The translations under genes and the position numbers were made by a program. From Corella eumyota (taxonomy: Eukaryota; Chordata; Ascidiacea; Phlebobranchia; Corellidae), in assembly GCA_963082875.1 (NCBI GenBank), contig OY720099.1:186001-250000 (forward strand): a DNA stretch of 64,000 bases, read 5' to 3'. Positions 10,888-22,577 of this stretch are shown here, in pieces (the first letter of the stretch is position 1; each line of letters starts with the position of its first letter). The notes under the pieces are model-generated. The model searched no databases. It worked only from the letters and a program-made list of their open reading frames with translations, and was not told where the DNA came from.

Positions 10888-13254
10888 CTAACATAGCATT
10901 TCTTCTAATTTAAGTTTTTCAGTTTCACTGAATTGTTGGTATATTTCATCAGCTAGCTTGCCATACTTTAAAGCTTCATCTAGTTTACCTAAAGCTATGT
11001 AGCATGAGTGTAAACCAACATAAATATCATATTGTACTATTGTTGGCTTAACTGTTAGTTTGTTTACTAAATTTTGTGCTTCGTTGAATTGTAATATTGC
11101 TTGTTCATATTCACCAAGTTTCCAATAACATGATCCCATACCTCGATATATATTGGAAACATAAAACGGCCATTTTAGAAGTAAGTTTTTATCGATCTTT
11201 AAATGTTTTAGAAAAATTGAAAGTGCAACTTTTGATTTTCCAAGTTTTAAATTCAACATGCCACATTTATCAAGTATTGTAAGCTGGGGTCCAATATTCT
11301 GGTTTGGTATTGGAAATATCTGAAGAAATGGTTGAAATAACTTTTGTATTTCCTTGTAATCTTTTAATGCAAAGAGGCAATCTATTGTTAATCGAAGGTA
11401 AACAAAATATAACATATGTCCAGGTTGAATATGAGGTATTATTTCTTTAAGCAACATAAATGCAATTTGAAAGTTTTCTTCACCCATATAAGCCCGACAA
11501 ACAAAAGTTTTAATTTGAAGTCCATGTTGGTCATTTTTTAACCAGTTTAAAGATTTTCTTTTTTCCCATTCTGATATAATTTTTTTAAATTGTCGTAAAT
11601 ACAATGAACTTTTCCAAAAACTTAAAGTTGAAGTTTGTTGATCTGAAATTTGCAAACTGAAACTATAAGGGGTAATATTGGTTAAATTTTTCAAATTAAA
11701 CGAAATTTCAAAATATCTAACAAGACTTGCTGCTCCAACAGCTTGAATTAACTCTTGAGCAGGATCAAAATCATTTGAACCTTTAAAAGTTTTTCCTTTA
11801 TCAATAAAATCATCTTGACCTTGTTTTTTTGTATAAAGTTTTAGTCTAACTTCACAAGCAACAGACAGGGCATACCTAAGATGATGGGAAGTCCCTGAAT
11901 CAATCATTTGTTGATTTTCCAACTCAGTTATATGTTTAAATCCAGTGGAAAAAACTTTGTAAAAATCACAAATAAGTGTCAAGAATAGCGATATAGTTCT
12001 GTAGACAATTTGTTTTATGTTAAATTGTTGATTGTTTATGCCTAATGCACTAACATAATCTAAATTATTTATCTTCTTTAGATTCTTAATTAAATCCGAT
12101 TTGGTTTGGAAAGAATTTTCTGTTTCAAGTTTTTGTTTAACCAGGTCACAATATTGTTTGTAAATTTCTTCGTCTCCATAAACAAAACATGTTCGTTTCA
12201 ACACATCAGCTAAGTGATAATCATTCTTTAAATCCACATCAGAGTCAAGATACTTGATCATTTCACTAACAGGTTGAATTAGTTCTGTTGACCATGGCTT
12301 GTTTGTGGTACCTTCTTGTCTTCCTAAGGGAAAAATACAAGCATGTGGCATCATTCCATCAAAAGAAATACCACGCTTAGAATAGCAATCAAAAAACCAA
12401 TCAATTCCACTTTCATTGTAGTAATCATTAAAAGTTGGAATTGCAACACATGGAATAATAGTTTCCCCCAAATTCATAATAATATAATGAAAAATGACAG
12501 AAAACCATCTAAAATATTCCAGACTGTTGTTATCCACTTTATTGTTGTCATCTAGCAAAATAATGTGCTCAAAATCAGAGTAAGGAGTTATTTCTTTTCG
12601 TGCAAGAGACCCCATTCCAGCTATGGCAAATTTACATGGAGGTTTTCCCATGATTTCTTCACACTTTTCAGCTATAAATTGCATGATAGAAGTGTATTGG
12701 CTGGCTATATTATCTTGTATAACACAAACTGTTTGTATTTTATCACATTCTAGTTGTTTTAAGTTTACTTCTGATATTTCATAAGGAATATGTTCTAGCT
12801 GCAACAATTTATTTTCAGTATTTTCTCTCAGTTTTTTAACTTTTTCAGCAACTTTTGCAGAAATATTTCTTAAATTTGCCAAAGATTGATCTGCTTTTGA
12901 TATTTTAAGCAAATTTGAGCAAAGATTATCCAGATCTTTCTTAATTGTTTTAACATTTGAAGGACTTCTCACTATAGCTGAATTTAAAAGTGCACAACTT
13001 CTTATCAAGCTCAATTTATCAGGACTTTTCTCCTTATAAAGCAACCCCATTTTGTGAAGAATTTTTGGTGATTCTTGTGGTTTATTTTCCTTCCACTTTC
13101 CATCTTGTGTTTCTACACAAATTTGTTTTAACTCAGCAGCAAGTTTATTTAACTCTGCATCAGACTTGGTGGGTTTTAAAACAATTACATTGGTTTCTTT
13201 ACAGAATTGTTGAAACTCAACAGAAAGTTTATACTCTTTTTCTAGAAACTTCAT
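10888..13254 (-). CDS. GlnD-like nucleotidyltransferase-TPR protein, L-type copy 2 (intact)
   Basis: Intronless frame of 788 residues from the ATG at 13252-13254, chosen because it aligns with MKFLEKEY in the paralogs; the frame extends two codons further upstream without another ATG. Residues 1-150 are helical and charged. The nucleotidyltransferase signature lies at about 213-230, with Gly-Ser at 215-216, Asp at 227 and Glu at 229. A YGDEEI motif near 359-364 resembles the conserved GD motif after the catalytic domain in GlnD/DUF294 proteins. Residues 560-780 form TPR-like helical repeats, for example the unit ending in GEYEQAILQFNEAQ. Known relatives transfer nucleotides to proteins or small molecules; the activity and partner here are unknown. 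No signal peptide or membrane segment is evident. It lies between CACNA2D fragment 1 and the broken peroxiredoxin. Confidence 0.88.
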   Translation of the reverse strand: MKFLEKEYKLSVEFQQFCKETNVIVLKPTKSDAELNKLAAELKQICVETQDGKWKENKPQESPKILHKMGLLYKEKSPDKLSLIRSCALLNSAIVRSPSNVKTIKKDLDNLCSNLLKISKADQSLANLRNISAKVAEKVKKLRENTENKLLQLEHIPYEISEVNLKQLECDKIQTVCVIQDNIASQYTSIMQFIAEKCEEIMGKPPCKFAIAGMGSLARKEITPYSDFEHIILLDDNNKVDNNSLEYFRWFSVIFHYIIMNLGETIIPCVAIPTFNDYYNESGIDWFFDCYSKRGISFDGMMPHACIFPLGRQEGTTNKPWSTELIQPVSEMIKYLDSDVDLKNDYHLADVLKRTCFVYGDEEIYKQYCDLVKQKLETENSFQTKSDLIKNLKKINNLDYVSALGINNQQFNIKQIVYRTISLFLTLICDFYKVFSTGFKHITELENQQMIDSGTSHHLRYALSVACEVRLKLYTKKQGQDDFIDKGKTFKGSNDFDPAQELIQAVGAASLVRYFEISFNLKNLTNITPYSFSLQISDQQTSTLSFWKSSLYLRQFKKIISEWEKRKSLNWLKNDQHGLQIKTFVCRAYMGEENFQIAFMLLKEIIPHIQPGHMLYFVYLRLTIDCLFALKDYKEIQKLFQPFLQIFPIPNQNIGPQLTILDKCGMLNLKLGKSKVALSIFLKHLKIDKNLLLKWPFYVSNIYRGMGSCYWKLGEYEQAILQFNEAQNLVNKLTVKPTIVQYDIYVGLHSCYIALGKLDEALKYGKLADEIYQQFSETEKLKLEEMLC

Positions 13255-13904
13255 TGCCAAACCAATTAATAAATCCCAACAAGAATATAAGATTATTTAA
13301 ATTGCTGTTACTTAAAACACTCTTAAGTTCAACTTAAGCATGAAATTACTTAAATTAACTCAAGCATAAACTTGCCAACAATTCAATAGAACAAGGCTTA
13401 TAGGCAACCTCAAAACTGTTACTGAGGATAAAGTTAAAATTATTAACAATTATAAAGAAATTTGTTAAAACACAAATAGATCCTCTAATCAGATAAAAGT
13501 ACCTACCCAACAAAGTGCTTACCTAAAATATTTGCCAACAAAACAACAATAAAAAGAGGATGTTAACTAACTGAGTTAATATTGATTTAATTCTGGATCT
13601 TATACCAACAAATTTAACACAAAACTGTAGCAGAATAACAAATAACTTAAAGCTTCCCACTATTGTAAAAGGGAAACCTTATCTTAATCTTTTGTCAACA
13701 ACGTTGGGTCAAACAATAGAACAACAAACCTCATACAATTTCCTCCTATAATACTCAGGCTAACATAACATTAAACAACATTAAACCCTTTAAGCCAATT
13801 AAGTGGAATTATTTATAACTTTATGAGCTGATTAAGTAAAGTTAATCATAATCCTTAATAATTTTAAACATTGTAATAAATAACAAATTATGACATCACA
13901 ATAC
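13255..13904. other. Duplication junction between L-type flank, CACNA2D intron and peroxiredoxin
   Basis: From 13255 to about 13430 this is L-type upstream flank. At about 13430 it switches to sequence found immediately upstream of CACNA2D exon 22 (gaggataaagttaaaatt, and two units of the 18-bp minisatellite). After about 13530 it becomes unique AT-rich DNA leading to the last surviving peroxiredoxin exon. The missing final peroxiredoxin exon would be expected here, and I cannot find it. Confidence 0.7.
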
Positions 13905-15428
13905 CTTCTCCATGTTGATCGGCAAACTGGAACGCTTTGACCAATCGTAGAGTCTCGTCCACACACCGACCTACAGGAAGGTCGTTGACGGTGATTTATC
14001 GAAGCAAATGTCGCTCATCGAGGATAAACAAACCCCTGTTGGTTGGAAAAATAAAAACAAATTAAACTTAAAAACAAATAATTAGTTTCAAATTTAATTT
14101 TAATAGAATATCTTACCTAAATTTTAAGATAAACGAAATGAATAACGAGTTTAATAATTAAACTCACTAAACAATATATTTAACACATCGAAAACAATTA
14201 AATTTTATTAATTAAATGACCTGTAGGAAATTCCTTCATTTTCTTTGTAGACCCCGTAATCTTTGGAAATTTGATGGGTTTTGTCCGCCACTAGGGGAAT
14301 CTTCATCTCGCCCAAACCCCCTTTTTTACGAGGAATATTTGTCCTAGAATGTAAAAAAGTTTTAAAATACATTGGCTTGCATTTCTATTTTGACTTTAGT
14401 TTATGAGACGATAAAAAACAAACTAACAAGATAGTAAACCAACCATGCATGATGACTGAAATGAGAATCGGTGGAGCATGCAATAACCTCACAGCCAATC
14501 ATGCGGAATTCTTCGACGCGGTCGCTGAACGCGATGATCTCGGTCGGGCAAACAAAAGTGAAGTCGTAAGGATAGAAGAACAGAACAACATATTTGCCTG
14601 AAACAAAAAAGATTTTTATTAGCAAATTAACAAAGTGTCTCAACCTAAGCTCAGTGTGCAACTTTAAACATTATTGAACAAAACATGATCTTTTTAACAA
14701 TTTGTTCGTAACACACTTTAATACTAATAGAAGTTCAGTCTGGAAAGTAAGGCAGTTTTCGACGAGATCTCGTGCGTGCAAGCGTAGAAAAATGAGTGGC
14801 TGCGCATGCACGCGTAGTCTGATTTTCGGTCTACGCGTGCACGCGTGATATATGTTAGCGTGTTTTAGGCGTTAGTACTGCACGTGCACATTTTTTTTAA
14901 GAAACCAAGCATGCAAAATGGTAATTCCAGGCATGCATTTTTTTTAATGAAGAAAATCTTGTGCGTTCACAGTGCCCTACTTTTCAGACTGGATAGAACT
15001 AAGCATCATTGCCTAAAATGTTATATATAACAAAAACTTGACATTAACTCAGGACCTTGTGGATTACATCACCAGAAAGCTACAAAGTTTTCATGTAAAC
15101 GTATTAAAAAATGTTTAAACTTTGCTACAGAATGCAAAAAACTAAAACTTTCAAGTGCAAAAGAAGATGCAGTGGGCAAAGTAAATAGCTCCTCAGTTTC
15201 AACCCTGATTTAATTCCCTGAGCAGCAATTAAACAATTTCAGACTGCACTAGGTCGCCATTATTAGAATAAAGAGCAAGGTTAATACAAAGTTTTAAAAA
15301 CTTAATATTATAAATTAATTATTACCTAAATAATCTGATAAGTTTAACTCATGGAAATCTCCGTCCACGTAAGCTGTAGCTTTAAACGAAGGTGCAGGGC
15401 ATTGAATCGAAGCTTTTCCACACGACAT
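13905..15428 (-). pseudogene. 2-Cys peroxiredoxin, truncated (Prx1/2-like)
   Basis: Four exons are clear: 15326-15428 (start ATG at 15426-15428, [20 protein letters not shown]), 14444-14597, 14221-14343 and 13905-14035. All junctions are GT-AG and in phase. Exon 2 carries the peroxidatic cysteine motif FVCPTE; exon 3 carries the GGLG motif. Typical 2-Cys peroxiredoxins reduce peroxides with a second, resolving cysteine (VCPAGW) near residue 170. Here codon 140 is TAA (13996-13998) where the family has Gln (LRQIT), and the exon holding the resolving cysteine and stop is absent. The product would be 139 residues without the resolving cysteine. It is divergent with BBS5. The loss sits next to a duplication breakpoint, so an intact paralog elsewhere is likely. 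Confidence 0.85.
14735..14992. mobile_element. hAT-like MITE in peroxiredoxin intron 1
   Basis: Imperfect terminal inverted repeats (tcagtctggaaagtaaggca at the left; the right end reads agtgccctacttttcagactgg) enclose 258 bp with no coding capacity. The flanking 8-bp repeats are atagaagt (14727-14734) and atagaact (14993-15000), one mismatch, as expected of hAT transposition. The interior has a CpG-rich palindromic section (acgcgtagtc ... tctacgcgtgcacgcg) that could form a hairpin. Confidence 0.75.
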
Positions 15429-16043
15429 TTTCACAAACTGATTGGTATTTCCTTGTTGTTGTTACTTTAAACTAAAACAATTCAAACTAGACCAGAAACA
15501 ACTTTAACGACGTTTTAAAATCCTTTGCAACACATGTTTATAAAATAACTTTAACCGGTCGCTGGAATCTTAATTTGCGTCATCACATTATAACAACAAT
15601 AACATCTTTCTTGACTTCCTCCTTTTCTAAATAAAGTTAATTTTTTTAATTAATTATTATTAGCTTTTAAATTTAATGCAAAAACTAACAAAAAATCAGT
15701 ATCTGGTAAATGTATATGCTCGCTATGCGCAATATATGCGATATGCGCATAACATCTATTTGTAGGTAGTCTATGTTTTTTTTTGCTTTTTGTAAACAAA
15801 ATTAAAATAAGTTTTTATTACATTAAAATTGTTTTAAATTGCATAGTTTAGTTTTAGTCCTTTTATTTAATGTAGATTAATTTATAATCGAAGATAAACC
15901 AATTTTCTAGCAGTAAAGGAATGTCGGTAGATGTCGCTCGATTTGTAAATAAACAAAATTGTTGCTACCTAAATATTTTATAAACTTAAAACGATTTAAA
16001 ATTCTTTTTAACCCTTTTCTTAGCACAAACTAAAGAATTTAAG
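15429..16043. promoter_or_regulatory. Probable bidirectional promoter, peroxiredoxin / BBS5
   Basis: 615 bp separate the two divergent start codons. Near 15722-15750 there are three closely spaced tgcgca/tgcgat elements (atgcgcaatatatgcgatatgcgcat), which resemble NRF1 half-sites. A pyrimidine tract ending in cttag at about 16023 lies 20 bp before the BBS5 ATG and may be a 3' splice or spliced-leader acceptor. I found no convincing TATA box. Confidence 0.4.
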
Positions 16044-18684
16044 ATGGACAACACATTATGGGAGGACAGAGATATTAGATTTGATCTCAGTAAACAGTAA
16101 GTTTAACTAAACTTGGGTTAACACACGATTTTAACTCGTTTTTAATTTCTTAAATGTAACTCGTCTGTTTGTTACTTAACTGATTGGTTAGATCACTTTT
16201 ATTGCCATTAAAACTTAAGTTAAACTTAAATGTTGCCACAGACAAATGAAAACTTGTCCGGGTGAAACTTTGATCGAAGCTTTTGATTCGATTGAGGACA
16301 CGAAAGGAAATAACGGGGAGAAAGGAAAGTTGTTGATCACAAATCTAAGGATCCTCTGGCATGCTCAAGATCTACCCAGAGTCAATCTTTGTAAGTTTAA
16401 TCAACCTTTCTGTTATTTAATACCAGCGGTAACATTTGTTTTTTACTACAAGGGCATGATTTACATTTACATTAAACTAACTGACTGATAAAAAGTAAAA
16501 CGTTAAGTTTAATTTCTGACCAATTTATATTTTTAAGCAATTGGATATTCATGTATCTTGAACATCAACACAAAAAGAACAAACTCGGTAAGTTTCACGA
16601 CTTTATCGTTATTAATTCAAGAATATGTAAAACCAAATATTATTGGGTTACAATAATTGTTATGCAACATAAGACAACACTTTTAATTACTGTGTGTTAA
16701 CAATTGCTAAACCACCAAACTTGTGACACTTTAACACCCAGTACAACTAATAACCAAAACTTTCTTCCAGAAAATTCGTGGCACGACGGAATCTTTGTGC
16801 ATCTCAACAAAATGCAACAGCAACAGATTTGAGTTTATTTTCACCGATATCTCGGGACTTTCAGGCCCAACAAACTTATTTGCCATCATACTCACCATAT
16901 TCAAGTATGTGTTATTAAAATTGGTATAAGACAGAGTTGAAACTATGTTGTATATTATAACCTAGAAGACAATAATATACAAAGTATTATATTCTTTACA
17001 GAGCGTATGATTCTTCAAAGTTGTATCGGGATCTTAAGTTAAGGGGAGCTTTAATACAGAACAAAAACCTAAAATTATTGCCACAGGTTAGCACATGTAT
17101 ACACCCTTATGCATTCTGAAGATAACATAATTATTTGATCACTATTGATTATCCATTATTTAAGAAACCAATAGATCTGAATTTTGGTTAGATAGGATTT
17201 CAATATAAAAACATTAACTATTTGAACCCCCTAACCCCATTTATACACCCTTGTAGGAAGAGGTTTACAACAAAGTGAACGGGGTTTGGAACCTGAGCAG
17301 TGACACAGGGAACCTGGGAACTTGCTTCATCACCAACATCAGGGTCGTGTGGCATGCCAACGCCAACGAGAACTTCAATGTCAGCATCCCATACCTGCAA
17401 ATCGTAAGAACAATATTTACATAACCTGACCAGTCTTAAGTTGTAGCAATTATTAGAACCTGTTTATAAAAGTCAGCTTTGTTATTTAGTTAACAGCCTC
17501 TTAAAAGGATCTAGTGGTCTAGTGTTAGATTAGAAGTAGTTTTAAAGTTAGTTACTAGTAAAAGACAATGAATAAATAGTAGAAGTTATAAAGCTTACCT
17601 TAAAAGTTAAAAAGTTGGTTGTTAAAGTGCCAGGTTTCGAATGTAAGTTTGATTTAGAAAGCCTTTAAGAAAGTTTAATCTAAAATCAGATAAGTTTAAA
17701 ATATTGTTTTAGTAAAACTTTACAGAGAGATGTTAAAGTGGTTGACGAAAAAACAAACCAAGTCACCAAAGAGTTTTTAAATGTAAGTAGAACAATGTCC
17801 AGACTGGGTCAGGTTATTGAATATTCGTTATGAGCTGTGAAATAAGCTTGGTCTGTGGAGAATTAAATGAAATATACCAAAAAAGACCCAAATACTGACA
17901 AAGACATACAATAAAAAATATCAAAATTTACTTTTGTAGAAAGACATCAAAATGCGAGACTCGAAGTTTGGATACGCGATGGTGCTAGAGAGCACATGGG
18001 GCAGTGGGGGTTATGTCCTGGGGTTCAGGATCGACCCAGCTGAGAAGTTGCAGCAAGTGACGAAGGAAATTCAAAGTTTACATCGAGTTTTCACCGAGAA
18101 TCCAACCTACGGCGTTCAATTTCATAAAGTTAGTTCATGTTTGCAACTTAATAACTTCTATTACCCTACTTTAATCTTGAGTAATCTTTGTCAGTTTTAT
18201 TGTTGACCTATTGTCGGTTTATTAACATGAAAATTGCCAAAGTAAATCAAATTAACAACTAACTTAAGCCTGCTGTGATACAGAAGCTAGTTTACTTACA
18301 ACCAAAACCTTAAATATTAGTAAAAAATAATAACTAAAGACTTAGTTATTTGGTTGATGTTTACCTTAACCCAGGCACTTTTACCCAGGGTTTATTAGTT
18401 AAAACCCTCACTTTTAAAAATAATTTTCAATGGCACAAAACTTTAATTACCTTACACTTTAGAACATCCACAATGGGGACAACCCCCCTGATCCAATCTC
18501 CCTCCCAGTAATTGAGGACACTGACATCGACACCTCCATACAATCGGACGTCTGTGCTGCTTATTTTGCAGACGGACAGTCGGACACCAAGGCAGTCAGA
18601 CCTGTGTTTTGTGACAAGTTTGGACTGGCCATTGAACCACTTAAGGATGGATTTACTCTTGACCAATTGTGGAAAGTCTTGTGA
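16044..18684 (+). CDS. BBS5: BBS5, BBSome subunit
   Basis: Nine exons: 16044-16096, 16242-16390, 16538-16587, 16771-16904, 17002-17086, 17257-17403, 17726-17782, 17940-18128 and 18463-18684. They total 1086 nt, 361 residues plus stop, with consistent phases. The protein begins [20 protein letters not shown] and has the diagnostic [42 protein letters not shown] and [11 protein letters not shown] segments. BBS5 has two PH-like domains that bind phosphoinositides and is part of the eight-subunit BBSome, which moves membrane cargo in and out of cilia. Human BBS5 is 341 residues; most of the extra length here is near exons 7 and 9. A poly(A) signal aataaa lies at 18737-18742. The gene looks intact although it sits inside the duplicated region. 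Confidence 0.96.
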
Positions 18685-19227
18685 ACAAAAATTTATTTTA
18701 TTGTGAATATTTTATATGTTGTTTATTGCTTAAAAAAATAAAAGTGATATTATAAAACAAGGTTTATGTTTTAAGGTTTTTTAACAACTTTTATGAAGTG
18801 AATGTTTGGCTAAGTGTTATAGCAAGTTGTGCTTTTATTAAAGTTTTATTCATCATTAAATCACAATAAACACAACATGCACTAAATAATAAAACTTGAT
18901 GGACAAATATACAACTAACACTAAAAGCAAAATTATATAGCACAAATCGTTTAAATGAATTTAAGTTTGGTTTATAAAACACCTAAATTTAATACTATTC
19001 CTAACTTAACAAGCTTTGAAGATTTAAAGCCAACATTTTTACATATAAAATGTGCTTATAAAATAAATTATTTTCTTCACAATACACCATGCACTAACAT
19101 TATATCAATAAAATAAAAATATATTTTTTGTAAGATTTAAAATTCTTTTTAACTTGAAAAGTTAAGACAATAAATAGAACCTACATATAAAAACTTGAAC
19201 ATCGGTTCAATTCCTAATTAAATTTAA
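18685..19227. other. Intergenic between BBS5 and S-type copy 3
   Basis: Contains the BBS5 3' UTR and poly(A) signal, then AT-rich sequence matched at about 2780-3300. I see no gene. A minus-strand 63-codon frame at 18791-18982 has no support. Confidence 0.6.
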
Positions 19228-21521
19228 TATCGCATTTCTTTAAATTTAAGTTTTTCAGTTTCACTAAATTGTTTCTATATTTCATGAGCTAGCTTGTAAT
19301 ACTTTAAAGCTTCATCTTGTTTACCCAATGCTTTGTAGCATAAGTGTAAACCAGCATAAATATCATGTTGTAATACTGTTGGCTTAACTGTTAGTTTGTT
19401 TAATAAAGTTTGTGCTTTGTTATATTGTAATATTGCTTGTTCATATTTACCAAGGTTCTCATAACATTCTCCCATACCTCGATATATAACAGAAGCATGA
19501 AACGGCCATTTTAGAAGTGAGTTTTGGTCAATCTTTAAATGCTTTAAAAAATTTTTAAGTGCAACTTCTGGCTTGTTAAGTTCAAATTGTGATTGGGCAC
19601 ATTTATCAAGTATTATAAGCTGTGATCTAATATCCTGGTTTGGTATCGGAAATTCTTGAAGAAATGGTTGAGATATTGTTTCTATTTGGTGATATTTTTT
19701 TAAAGCGTGAAGACATTCTATTGTTAATTGAAACAAATTTAAATAATCTTCGGTACCAGGTTGAACATGAGGTTCTGTTTGTTCAAGCAACTTTAATGCA
19801 GCTTTAAAGTTTTCTTCACAAAAATAAGCCACACATACAACATATTTAATAAATAATCCATTGTTATCATTTTTTAACCAGTTTAAAGATTTTCTTTTCT
19901 CCCATTCTATTATAATTTGTTTATGTTGTCGTAAATATAATAAACTTTGCCAAAAATTTAAAGTTGAAGTTTGTTGATCTGAAATTTTAACCAAAATTTT
20001 TCCTTCCATTAAACTATTAACTTGATTATTCGTTGTATCTTGCAAATTAAACAAAATTTCAAAATATCTAACAAGACTTGCTACTCCAATAGCTTGAATT
20101 AAATCTTGGGCAGGATCAAAATCATTTGAACCTCGAAAAGTTTTCCCTTTATCAATAAAATCATCTTGACCTTGTTTTTTCGTATAAAGTTTTAGTCTAA
20201 CTTCACAAGCAACAAACAGAGCATACTTAAGATAATGGGATGTCCTTGAATCAATTATTTTTTGTTTTTCTAACTCAGTTATAGATTCAAATCCGGTGGA
20301 AAAAACTTTGTGAAAATCACAGATAAGTGTCAAGAATAATGATATATTTCTGTAGACAATTTGTTTCATATTAAATGGTTGATTGTTTATGTTTAATGCA
20401 CTAATATAATCTAAACAATTTATCTTATTTAGATTCTTAATTAAAACTAATGTGGTTTGGGAAGAATCTTCTGTTTCAAGTTTTCGTTTAACCAGGTCAC
20501 AATATTGTTTGTAAATTTCTTCGTCTCCATAAACAAAACATGTTCGTTTCAACACATCAGCTAAGTGATAACCATTCTTTAAATCCACATCAGAGTCAAG
20601 ATACTTAATCATTTTACTGACAGGTTGAATTAGTTCTGTTGGCCATGGCTTGTTTGTGGTACCTTTTTGTCTTCCTAAGGGAAACTTGCAAGCATGTGGC
20701 ATCATTCCATCTAAAGAAATTCCTCGTTTAGAATAGCAATCAAAAAAACAATCAATTCCACTTTCATTGTAATAATCATTTAAAGTTGGAATTGCAACAC
20801 ATGGAATAATAGTTTCTCCTAAATTCATGATTATAAAATGAAAAATTACAGAAAACCATCTAAAATATTCCAGAGTGTTGTTATCCAATTTCTTGTTGTC
20901 ATCCAGCAAAATCATGTGCTCAAAATCAGAGTAAGGAGTTATTTCTTTTCGTGCAAGAGACCCCATTCCAGCTATGGCAAATTTACATGGAGGTTTTCCC
21001 ATGATTTCTTCACACTTTTCAGCTATAAATTGCATGATAAAAGTGTATTGGCTGGCTATATTATCTTGTATAGCACAAACTGATTGTATTTTATCACATT
21101 CTAGTTGTTATAATTTTGCTTCTGATATTTCATAAGGAATATGTTCTAACTGTGACAATTTAGTTTTAGTATTTTCTCTAAGTTTTTTAACTTTTTCAGC
21201 AACTTTTGCAGAAATATTTCTTAAATTAGCCAAAGATTGATTTGCTTTTGATATTTTAAGCAAATGTGAGCAAAGATTATCCAGATCTTTCTTAATTGTT
21301 TTAACATTTGAAGGATTTCTCACTATAGCTGAATTTAAAAGTGCACAACTTCTTATCAAGCTCAATTTATCAGGACTTTTCTTCTTATAAAGCAACCCCA
21401 TTTTGTGGAGAACTTTTGCTGATTCTTGTGGTTTATTTTCCTTCCACTTTCCATCTTGTGTTTCTACACAAAGCTGTTTTAACTTAGCAGCAAGTTTATT
21501 TTCCTTTTCTTTAAACTTCAT
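19228..21521 (-). pseudogene. GlnD-like nucleotidyltransferase-TPR gene, S-type copy 3 (nonsense codons)
   Basis: The start is at 21519-21521 (MKFKEKENKLAAKL). After 137 residues an AAA to TAA change stops the frame at 21108-21110, in a region reading KLKQLEC in the paralogs. The frame then stays open for the nucleotidyltransferase signature (GSLARKEITPYSDFEH) and the TPR-like half, until a second early stop at 19275-19277. The paralogs continue there with YQQFSETEKLKL. Translation from an internal ATG (21033-21035) could still give a protein starting just before the signature, so some function cannot be excluded. Its upstream flank is nearly identical to that at 37657-38000. Confidence 0.8.
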
Positions 21522-22175
21522 TGCAAAATAATTTCACTTAATCTAGTAAAGTTGTCTAAATTATTTTCGGTCAAATGTTAATTTTAACAAAGAACCGATC
21601 ACAAGACCTATTGTTTACTCAACAAACAAAGTTATTATTTACATTTGTTACTTAACAAAATTATTTATCCTCTACCTTATGTAGCCTAATAAATGTTTTT
21701 ATATGATTTTCAATAAATCTAAACCAAAATTTAAAGATTATTAATTAATTCTTTAAGTTTTTAGAATTAAAATGTTAAGGTCTATAATTAGAAACTAAAA
21801 AGTTGAAAGTTTTTATTAATTTTGTAAAACAAGTTTAAAAGAACATGCAGAAAATAAAATATTAAAACTAATTTCTAATTAAAAACATAAAATTAAAAAT
21901 AAACATAATTTTCAAAACATAAAATAAACATAATTGTGCAAAAACTTAAGAAACTTAAAAATGTTGAAAATAAAATAACAACTTGTGTAAAATAATAAAT
22001 AGTGCAAAAATAAGAATTACTGCATTAAATGGAAGATCACTTTCATAAATTGCCACCAAAAATAAATTCACCAAAATAAATAAACATGCAAAACAAGGAC
22101 CCCTCTAATATCTTGGGGAGGGGTGACACCCTTAGGGTAAACCTTGCAAATAATTGGGGTTGTGTGAAGTCATTG
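21522..22175. other. Intergenic, S-type upstream flank and CACNA2D 3' flank
   Basis: AT-rich sequence homologous to 5964-6649. No gene seen. Confidence 0.55.
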
Positions 22176-22577
22176 TCACCTTAATATCAGGATGGTAAGA
22201 AGTGAGAGGATCGTAAGTTGAGGATAAAGTATTTTTGCTCCACAATCCTGATCCAACTCCTGTGAAAATAAACCAAAATATTAAACAATGTTAACAGAAA
22301 ATGTGACTGAGTTGTTAAAATAGCATCATATAAGGTCCTTGGTTTAATTTCCACTGCTGCCATATAGTAACAATTACTTTAGCTCATGATCAGTAGGAAC
22401 AATATACCAAGGTCAACAATATATTGAAGGTTAAAGTGATCATGTGACCACCAATAATAAGAACAAACCTGCGGTAAAGTCTTTGCATCGAAACAACTTT
22501 CCATCGGGTTTCGACGATATCTAAAACACAAATCATTTATTATAAGCAGAAACAACTTGGGTTAATCAACTTTTACA

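Noticed and set aside
14760-14900. CpG-rich patch as a promoter island
   Set aside because: It is the interior of a MITE with clear ends and target duplications.
15950-15975. Possible RFX X-box (gttgctacctaaat) before BBS5
   Set aside because: The second half-site does not match the consensus, so I could not support it.
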